Source: Bolinopsis microptera (lineage: Eukaryota; Ctenophora; Tentaculata; Lobata; Bolinopsidae). Taken from it: DNA of 60,000 nt. Below are positions 52,701 through 60,000 of the stretch, piece by piece (the stretch's first letter is position 1; every line of letters begins with the position of its first letter). The stretch covers positions 18,137,401-18,197,400 of the forward strand of contig NC_087082.1 in the NCBI RefSeq assembly GCF_026151205.1. Direction: 5' to 3'. The notes beneath the pieces are model-generated. The model was given only the letters and a program-made list of their open reading frames with translations, had not been told where the DNA came from and ran no database searches. A program made the position numbers and the translations under genes.

Positions 52701-55700
52701 ACAGACAGCTTCATAGAGTTCTTAACTAAAAGGGATTTACATTTAAGTCTGTATAAGTACAGGAATCAAAGGTCGTCCGCTACGTCATTATCCATTTCAG
52801 ACGGAATCAGGGAGTGTCGAAAGATCGAAGTTATCAAAGTGGAAAAGATAAGAGTAGCAAGTTCTGTGTTCTCAATGAACCCCAGTGTGCTCTCCACCGA
52901 CAAGTCTGTTATAAAATCTCAGCTGCCCTACCGCTTCACCCTCTTTACTCTATATCAGTGCAGAGCTAAGTCTTACTCGACAATCTTTGTTTTGAAACCA
53001 ATAGTATTGAATACTGTTGCAAACACCATGGAAAATCCAAAACTTGTTGGTATTCTCTCAGCAGTCCGGTTATGGTCTGCAGTGTCTAGATTTAGAAGGT
53101 ACTTTGTTCCAGCGTTACCTCTCAAGGAGTATTTGCTTTTGTGATTCAAAAGGCAGTGTTGATGCACCCTCACGGCTTCGAGATAAACAGACTTGTTATC
53201 ATCAAAGACAAGTATCTTCGATATAAAATCATCAGCAGCTACAGGACCACAGTCAACCGTTTTCAACCATGGATGTCGACAAGTCAAACTGGAACTGTTA
53301 CCATCATCAAGCTAAAGACTGAATCGCTCCTGTCAGTTAACTCTAATTCTGTGAGTTTCATTAAATCACACGAGTACACTCCTTTAAGCACTGACTTCGT
53401 GCTTAAAATCAGTCTCCCAAGAGTTCGGAAGGGTTTCCGTCTGCTGAACAGAAGGAAACTTGAGCTCTTGTCTTATCATATGAAAAATGAAATATCTTCA
53501 ATAATCCCAACTTCACACAACGTCTTGGCACAAGTTCACTCGAAACAAGCTGCTATAGCTGTTCTTTTACCACGGGGACATGGGGTGGTGTTCTTGCACA
53601 TCAGGGAACACAATAAGATAACAACCTTATCTGAGGTAATCACAAATACCGTTAAAATGGAACAAAATCTAAAGGTTGAACCACTGTTTCGGATCTTTTT
53701 TCCTCATCAAAAGCTTAAGTTTAATGAACTTAAAACAGAACACGTGGTTGAGAAGATAACCTACTGCTCTGGGGACCTCATTAAATTTTGGGATCCTGAA
53801 TCTAACTCTATGTCTCAAAAAGAGATCCCCAAAACTTTACCACCCTGTAGTCTAGCCCGGATCTCACTTCATACTCCCAAATGGTATATGAAGAGCATCA
53901 CACGTGAGAAAGTTTATAAACCTGACATCCACAAAACCACAGTGATGTCAAAAAGGAAAACTGACCTTCCATCCAATGTATTCATCGAGCCTTATGAAAT
54001 TTCCAAGCTGCAGGCAAGAACCCGAAATATTCTTGGGCATTCCCAGACAACATTGAACACACGTTTGATATCAAAGACAATAAGTTTCAAGAAAGCATCG
54101 CTCCAACGGTATCTGTACAAAAGAAGGTCGGTTCATGTGAAGACAGTACTTAAAAAAGCAGTAGTGTCCCTGATAACTACGTCGCCTGAATCACCATTCC
54201 AACTAATATCTCATCTTAGCAACCTGAATGATAAACATACCAGATGTTTAAGCTCAGTTACTGAGAGCAGAAGAAGATTAAACACGAACGGGTTTTTAGA
54301 TCCACGATCGATGGTCTTCCTTGAAGGAACCACGAAAGTTTTGGATGGCCATAGTTATAATACAGGTGCAGTCAAAAATGGCATGGGTGCTTCCAGTATA
54401 AGATCTTTCAAAACAGTTTTACCATCGAGCACAAATGATACATTACTGTTATTCCATAAACACCGACCTAAGATGTACCGTCTGGTTTTGGAAACCACAC
54501 ATGCCAGTGCCATCACTGAATCATCAAATAAGGCATTATCTATTGGTAAAAAGATATCATCCATTGAAGTCGGGATGTGGTATGATTCTTTCAGATGCAC
54601 CAATTGCAGATTATGCGGTCCAAATAACTTGAAAGATAAGATAACAGGAAAACCTTTCCATCTGTCAAGAGTTACTGCTTACAATTTCTGTCCGGGCAAG
54701 AAGGACCAATCGAGGCTAGAAAAACGACAAGACATGATGTTGAATCATAAGTACTGTATCCATGGTCTCCAAGGTCCATACTATTGGATAATGCCCTTCA
54801 CCAACTTCTTCATAGTCTGGGGTTATGATACTTTTAGAAATGCTCCTAACTTCATTACGTTTTACAACTTCTACAACCAGTTCATCTACCAATACACATA
54901 TCCGGATTTATCTTATAACCATGACCTCTCCCTCAATGTTCTCTATCCAAGACCAGGTAGTATTCCGTACGGAAACCTGAAGTTCGACTACAGGTATCCT
55001 ATCACGTTCTGGTTGTGCTGCAATTCTAACAATCTGAGAATAAGATTTGACATGGTGGCTGGAATAACACTCACACAGACATTTGTTTCTTCGTACTCCA
55101 TCAGGTTATACGGACAGTCAAACGCACAAATGATACGTTTCAGATTCGCGTTCGGTGCCGTGGGGTCATATCGTAATATATATGATAAGTCTGCTAAATT
55201 TATTTTGAGGCCGGTCCCTAAGTTCATTTCATTGACTAACTGGATGAAAGGCATCAGATTCTTTGGATTTGCTTCAAGTCAAATGCCTAACATATCAAGT
55301 CTAATGGTAATCATGAGAATAGAAATGATGCCTCAAAGAAGTAACATCTTTATAATGCGTGTAGTATTACCATACTTCCAGAGGCGTGCTTTGATTCAAG
55401 GTCCTCATGTAATAAGAGAAAGGTATATAACCTTTAGGTATTCCACTATCTACCTCCTAAATGGAGCACGAGTCATGTTTAGAAGTGACAGTGGTGCCAT
55501 GATTTTAGAGAGAAGAATTCAGCCGATAGCTTTCATGGTTGCTTCTCAGAACATGTTAATGGTTCTTCCATACCAAAGGTCACTTTACTATTTACCAAGG
55601 TATCGAACCATAGCAACAGCTTTCCATACACGAACTCAAGAAATCAGTGTCGACTTTCTGCAGCGAAGTCTGAATATTGTGAAGTTGTGGCAGGTAATAG

Positions 55701-58700
55701 GAGGGCCTCATAAAATGAACATGTTTACAATGAGATTCAGGAACAGACTTCATTATAACAGAGAGATTACAGGACTGATATCAAGAAGAAGGTTCACAGG
55801 GGCTGTCTTTATGAGAGTTAAAAGTGTACGTTTGTTCGGTTCTTCAAATGCGTTGGCGCAATCATTCTCTAGTTCTTACTCTAGAAATTATCTGGTTCGT
55901 ATCGTGAGTTTCTCAAAATATGTTGTCTCTTCACAGAACCTTTTGAGAATACAAATTGACTATCTGTCATTCAATTTCTTGACAGTTATAACGGTATCCA
56001 GATATGAAGACCGGCATCTTTTCAGAACAATGGTTGATTTGGGTAATTCTTATGGAAGTGATTTCCACTTAAAGAAAGTTACTGAAGGTAGCTCACTTCT
56101 CAGTAACCTTAAGTTTTTGAATAGAAAAAGGTTCCTGAGAGTAAGCAGAGTAGTAATTATGAAAGACCTCTTAGGAGTCTATGGGAGGAATAAACACGAG
56201 GCTCATCTGAAAATGCAAGGCACCATCTCTGTTGAGAATTGGGGAGAGGGTGATGCACAAGTGACTCGGAAAGATGTCATTCAGTTCGAATCAAGCTTTT
56301 ATGCCTTCAATAGTCATTATTTTAGGCTTCATCATCAGCATCGACAGCTTTCTTTCGTCTACACGCATAGACGGGAATATACCCTGCGAGCAAAAGCGCA
56401 GATTCGATTTTTGATCGAAGGAAAGAATATCGGGGCAATGTCATTTGGTGCTAAAACCATAAAGAGGACCCTGCTCGCACGTCGCCTTGGTGATGAACGT
56501 TGGAGAGCGACTAACAAGGCCCAGAATATTGCCATCCTGCTCCGTGTATATGTGGCTTTAGATCTGATTTACTTCAAAGGACAGATGCATATGGTAACCA
56601 CTGATGTCAGAGATGAGGCAAAACACACCATAACATACACAACATTTGCTACCAACAACAAGTATAATGAATACTTGCACTCCATCAGGGCACCCACACT
56701 AGCTGATAGGAATACTGAAGTTTATGGGAGAATATTTGGAGTAGTTCGTGTACTGATAACAAGACATCTCCAAGCCCTACAAGTTAATTACTTTGATAAC
56801 AATCTTAAGGATACCCACGATCGATATCTAAATGTCATTAAGGTCAGAAAACTGGAGGTCACCTTACATCTACTGACTTCTGTGGAGAAAAAGTTTGTCG
56901 AATCGTTCCACACAATTGTTGCAGCTCATACTGTAGTCCGACAGTCCAATCAAGCAATTTTGGGAATCTCTTTCCGTTTCAGAAGACTTGACGGTACTTT
57001 ATCTCAACACCAGACATCTTGGAGAAAACGTATAGTTACCCGAGAAGCCACGCTAAAGTTTGTTACAGATATTGTTGCACCAGAATATCAGCAGGAAGTG
57101 TATTCGGCTTACAAGCGGTACAAGAGATTTTTTGTTGGGATTGTGAGACGTGGTGTAAGACAGATTGCAATCGGGGAGGTAACTCAAGTTAACCAGGTCC
57201 AGTTGCGGACAAGAAAAGACACTGAAGAAAGACATCAATTGTTGACCTTTGTCAGTGAAAACGCCAACTTAAAACACGGAGAATTCCGCAGGATCTACGA
57301 AATCAACAAAGCCCAAACATCTTTTGTCGCAAGACAGAAAAAGTTTGAACACATCAAGAAACTTATACATCATACAAAGAGATACGTTGTCGGTCACCGT
57401 ACAGGTCATCTCAGGCAATACTATTTTAGAATCTTGATGTCGATTACTCTGACCAACTTGTATGGGGAAACAAAGATTCTGGTGACCGAGTTAAAGATTA
57501 TCCAATTTAACCAAGACTACAGAATGGAACAAAAGCATCACATTATATTCTTGATGACAAAAAGTCTTAAAAAGACTTTCACAGAGTCAACAGCTTTGGC
57601 TTTGGAAGGTATGCAAAGGCAGGCACGTTGGGAGAAGAGAATTGGACACCAAATGAATATCTCAACGTTAACAAAACAGACACAGTCAGTGTCAGTATTG
57701 AAAGAAGGTGAGGATAGTCACAAGCTCGCAGAGAGAGTAGCTGTTATCACGATCAGGCTCAGAAGAGAGTTATTGAGTAACGAGCTTCTTATTGAGGAGA
57801 AGGTTATGATCATCAGAACAAAGCACGACTGGATTAAAAAGCATACTGTGATTCTCAATTTTGAGGGTAATACTAACATGTACTCTCATAGCTTCCATCG
57901 AGTGTATGAACATTTCAAACCAGTTGAATTGACACGCTTCCTACAACACAAGCAAGTTCCAATAAGGAAACATTTGCACATGACCCTTCAGTACATCTTC
58001 AGATATAATATTAGCAACCTGAAAGATAGTAATTTGAAGGTTATCTCCAGCAGAACTTGGTATTTTGTCTACAAGGATGTTGCAGTCCAGATTAAGGAGT
58101 TCAGAGAATTCCAATTTCATCAAGTTAATTTAATCGAGAAGGAGCATACCGTGAGATACATGATGGGAAGCGTTTATGAAAAGACCTCTGTAGAATCTAA
58201 GGGTCTGAGCTTGAAAATCAAGAAGCTGCAGATCAGTTGGTCAAAGAAAGGTAAACTACATGCCACCTTATCAACAACTGCGATGGGCACCCTAATTGCT
58301 AATCCTTACATGGCGTCCGGAACTTGCCACAGAACTTCTAAAACAACAGTCAGCGCCAGAGTTTCGCGAGTTGTTAAAATGATAGGTTCAAAACTTCTCA
58401 TTGAGGAGAAAGTTAAATTTGTAAGAACGAAGCACACTTGGATTAAACAGCACACAGTTACTCTCAATGTTGAAGGGAACACCAACATGCACATTCACCA
58501 ATTCAATCAAGTAAACAAACTTATCCATATCAGTGAAGTTACCCAGTACGTACAACATAAGCATGTTCCAATAAAGACCCATGTTTATCTTCGTCTTCAA
58601 TACATGTTTATAAAATTCATCGGAGAGCTGCAAAACATGCACCTTAAAACGCTAGCGAGCTCTGTGTGGGTTCATTTATCAGAGGAAACATCTGACCTTG

Positions 58701-60000
58701 TAAAACAGATTAGGATAGTTCAATTTCGTCAAGTGTATCACATGGAAAGAAAGCATCAGGTAAGATACATGACCATCACAAGTAGACAGCAAGTGTCAAC
58801 AGAAAAAATAGTTGTCGGGTCGAAAGATTTGATGAAGAAAACGACTGTGGCTCAACAATCAAAACAGCAATACAGCCTGTCAAGGATGGTGAACAAAATT
58901 ACTAGAACCGATGCTTGTATAACTGTTGAAACTGGCCATAAAGCTTCAAAGAGCTCTCAAGCAACCATTTTTATACAAATGACATACCTCAAAGGTTCCA
59001 AATTGCTAACGGAGGGTAATCTAATGGTTTTCAGAGAAAAACATCACACATTTAAGCAGCACAGGATGCTCACCCACCTGGAAGAAGTTAGGAATACGAT
59101 AGTCCACCAACTGTATCGAGCACACAGCAATCTGGGAGGGGACAGGCTGGGTCATATAGTAAAGAGAGTGAACCAGAGACTTGCTTCATATGTGCACCAA
59201 ACATCTCGTCTCAAGATCTACCGTCAAACAGAATACTTGCATTCGACCAAACTAAAGATGATTAACAGTTTGGTAAGGCATAAAGTCTTTGAAGAGCGTT
59301 ATGTTGATGTCAGACAATTCAAAAACATTCGATTTCATCAGCATCATACCATTCAGGAGTTCCATCGTGTTAGATATGATGTTTTCCGAGTTGTTGAGAG
59401 CAAGTCAGGAGCCTTCATGTACCGACAAATAAGTTTCTCCAATCATGTCATATTCGTGTCAGTTTTGAAAAAGCTACAAAGAGGGATCGCACCAGAAGTA
59501 AACAGGATTAACTCCCTTCAAAGAACTTCTTTCACAAAATCATGCGAAAAAGACAGTACTAAGTACCAGAACTGTGTGATCAAGGGTAACCAATACTTTC
59601 AAACAGGTTTTCACTCCTCTCATCAAGAGGTGTTCTTTAGAACTTATGATCACAAGAAGTCAGGGCACACAAAGGGAAGAATGCAGATGGTTGTTATAAA
59701 TGCTGGAATAATGAGATCGGACAGGGTTGCTTTCTTTCATGGAAAGACTGTCCAGGGATCATTAAGACCCACATTGCATACCATGGTCGCTTTAAAGGTA
59801 GCAAATGCTGTATGTTCGACCTTCGTAGTTCCTCGATTTAATTCTAGCGAAAGGATCCACAAAAGGTTTATAGTCAGCGAAACCGTCCCTGTTCGTATGG
59901 ATGATACAGGCTCGGTGGTGGTGAGAGTACAGGAGAAAACATTCATTCTACACTCTTCTAAACTCTGGACAAGTCCTAAAGTCGTCTTCATCCATCATAT
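49688..60000 (+). CDS. Giant EGF-containing repeat protein, incomplete at both ends
   Basis: This is a gene-level entry. Exons: 49688-49777 (EGF part), 49920-49957, then one exon from 50106 to beyond 60000. Phases agree (1, 0). The large exon is open in one frame to 53144 and in another from 53096 to the window end, so it holds over 3,280 codons if joined. The encoded sequence has a His/Tyr/Gln-rich start, then thousands of residues rich in Arg, Lys, Phe, Tyr, Val and Ile in beta-strand-like alternation with few Cys, and a 203-residue repeat towards the end. I do not recognise the family. The EGF exon implies an extracellular or secreted protein. The first exons with the leader are not visible, and the stop lies outside. 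Confidence 0.7.
49920..49957 (+). CDS. Giant gene: 38-bp linker exon
   Basis: Between TTTCCAG and GTAAGT. Phase 1 in, phase 0 out. It encodes KQWHHHEVGQLVQ, already His-rich like the following exon. Confidence 0.6.
50106..50620 (+). repeat. His/Tyr-rich low-complexity coding segment
   Basis: CATCATGG / TACCA(C/T)CA words recur, encoding YHHHGYQNHGYQNHVYHHHG and similar. His and Tyr together make up roughly a third of about 170 residues. Confidence 0.85.
50106..53144 (+). CDS. Giant gene: main exon, first reading frame
   Basis: Opens at TTTTGCAG|CAA (phase 0) and stays open for about 1,012 codons to a TGA at 53142. Residues 1-170 are His/Tyr/Gln/Pro-rich with repeated HHHGY / YQNHGY / PSY elements. 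After that come beta-rich basic segments with recurring R-hydrophobic motifs. The C-terminal stop is probably not the natural end: the same style of sequence continues at once in the -1 frame. Confidence 0.78.
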   Translation, partial: QDDKPNGGSFSYHPGYEQQSLQPSNQNHVYQDPSPQDPWYHQHGSPKQVFHHHVYHSPSYHHQIYHHHGYQNHGYQNHVYHHHGYHQYGNHPQQPATYLHEDHRTINQQIPPTQYQTVYIQHQNPSYQHPYLATGHPHPTAHHLQPNQHMGPLYVYQHQLHQQNNVPIRGYQLIYSSYFGQGGCVFDWEIRRMCINFNVVKCWKPIQLLYPMYTHIARWRYLKASVSVSELKLIRKKRKMVKKFKDTKEYVYLKPHYDPILCSVNIKVQPSDCRHEIISRENDLVSALTAKDKAERDISTSTFYYAFLHTPGSICALSTSYTQEQVYQFSTDIISKIIYMKIAAAAVQRRRLGATSVIRKEPPLFPVGSWKTEKKKEIDTYSVVTYLETERYYKEQREINSKPRVQSENEGLYGLKRHETLSFTRRVIAYPHSSRKLLVVEHMKQSTIILNPNMSKNTLSLRLYTKNPQTSTLVIVGHSYYLITDLYGFAFREFSNRISLGQRPYRRIGIEKNCRGSKLKMVPYSYFTETKHQHSFLDHDPQCETIYTSREVPNTFYPYNWFQLRVSKPPGSLLFVIRVHYMRVVSQVVADKPMVIEIDALFEVKQVPSMSSYQKITHNVFQRFDRDRYQLMVQPNTAKSLSYIVPKMPTKYVNPNNKVVLYRNTQLFIQPKPHKVLYLVVKIWRVPAVGSLDVIMIKNPTSTVIIEENTVLRKFDTVQNIVSALEIKFRRRRKTTERVSAKYIERRPGVLMMLGTGIDKTLLLPRSRVNVADYKKRLTSFHLRNYPLVTSLFLLHQNSKYPTTSVDYLPSHSFKSTSVLLIPEKIQVLYLRKERFRNCLVKILGCQHRAKELQQFVKNKKNEHDTDSFIEFLTKRDLHLSLYKYRNQRSSATSLSISDGIRECRKIEVIKVEKIRVASSVFSMNPSVLSTDKSVIKSQLPYRFTLFTLYQCRAKSYSTIFVLKPIVLNTVANTMENPKLVGILSAVRLWSAVSRFRRYFVPALPLKEYLLL
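53096..60000 (+). CDS. Giant gene: main exon, second reading frame (open at window end)
   Basis: After a TAG at 53093-53095 this frame has no stop up to the last base (codon positions 2 mod 3), about 2,300 codons. I read every codon from about 53130 onward without finding a stop, splice site or further frame change. Content resembles the first frame: basic, aromatic, beta-rich. A Cys cluster (FRCTNCRLCG, near 54592) and scattered Trp/Cys segments occur early. From about 57.4 kb a 203-residue repeat dominates. There is no good ATG context at its beginning, which argues for continuation from the 50106 frame rather than a separate gene. Confidence 0.8.
57470..59400 (+). repeat. 609-bp (203-residue) tandem coding repeat
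   Basis: Two landmarks recur at exact 609-bp spacing. The CAATTT/GATTTC word in the QFHQV-type motif begins at 57503, 58112, 58721 and 59330. The LLIEEK-type motif begins at 57785, 58394 and 59003. Units share IEEKV..RTKH.WIK.HTV.LN.EGNTNM, but are far more diverged than the kringle or Ig repeats. Confidence 0.85.

Overview
The window is eukaryotic and metazoan. It is AT-rich, with spliced genes (GT-AG introns of about 175 bp to over 5 kb), animal extracellular modules (Ig, F5/8C-like lectin, EGF, kringle), a SIX-type homeobox gene, a 5'-truncated LINE, a non-autonomous hAT element, MITEs and many minisatellites. It contains only exon-level evidence and no rRNA, tRNA or CRISPR. Domain style and the tandem Ig/lectin cluster suggest an early-branching invertebrate, perhaps a cnidarian; the sequence alone does not settle this.

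Region 1 (1-21.8 kb, minus strand) is a tandemly duplicated family. Each copy has a 52-bp signal-peptide exon, one exon for a fucolectin/F5-8C-like (FTP-type) domain, and then identical-length 291-bp Ig exons, all bounded by phase-1 introns. Copy A (158-7635) has 14 Ig exons and runs off the left edge. Copy B (11189-13647) keeps exon 1 and the lectin exon, but a LINE with a 17-bp target duplication splits that exon and no Ig exons remain. Copy C (16069-19741) has 6 Ig exons and no terminal exons. A homologous flank of about 2.1 kb lies upstream of each copy. A hAT-like element (21-bp inverted termini, 8-bp target duplication) and its fold-back derivative sit at the joints between copies.

Region 2 (21.8-44 kb, plus strand) holds a ten-exon gene that I assembled from splice phases (24896-42611, 949 codons plus stop). 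It predicts a signal peptide, a Cys-rich head, a Thr-rich mucin-like stalk built on a 7-residue repeat, one EGF domain, a transmembrane helix and a cytoplasmic tail with several Y-x-N motifs. It looks like a receptor or membrane-anchored mucin. Its first intron contains an intronless divergent SIX homeobox gene. Other introns carry a 64-bp x13 minisatellite ending exactly at a 3' splice site, a CACGTG array, and a cloverleaf-like inverted-repeat structure.

Region 3 (44.6-48.6 kb, minus strand) is a 4-kb intronless secreted kringle gene with four 819-bp repeats. Each repeat appears to hold a kringle inserted inside another kringle.

Region 4 (49.7-60 kb, plus strand) is the 5' part of a giant gene: an EGF-type exon, a small exon, then more than 9.8 kb of coding sequence in one exon (His/Tyr-rich start, then basic beta-rich sequence with a 203-residue repeat). 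It has one apparent single-base frameshift near 53.1 kb and is open at the right edge.

Most coding content is therefore secreted or surface protein built from recently amplified repeats. Functional links between the four regions cannot be inferred from this sequence.
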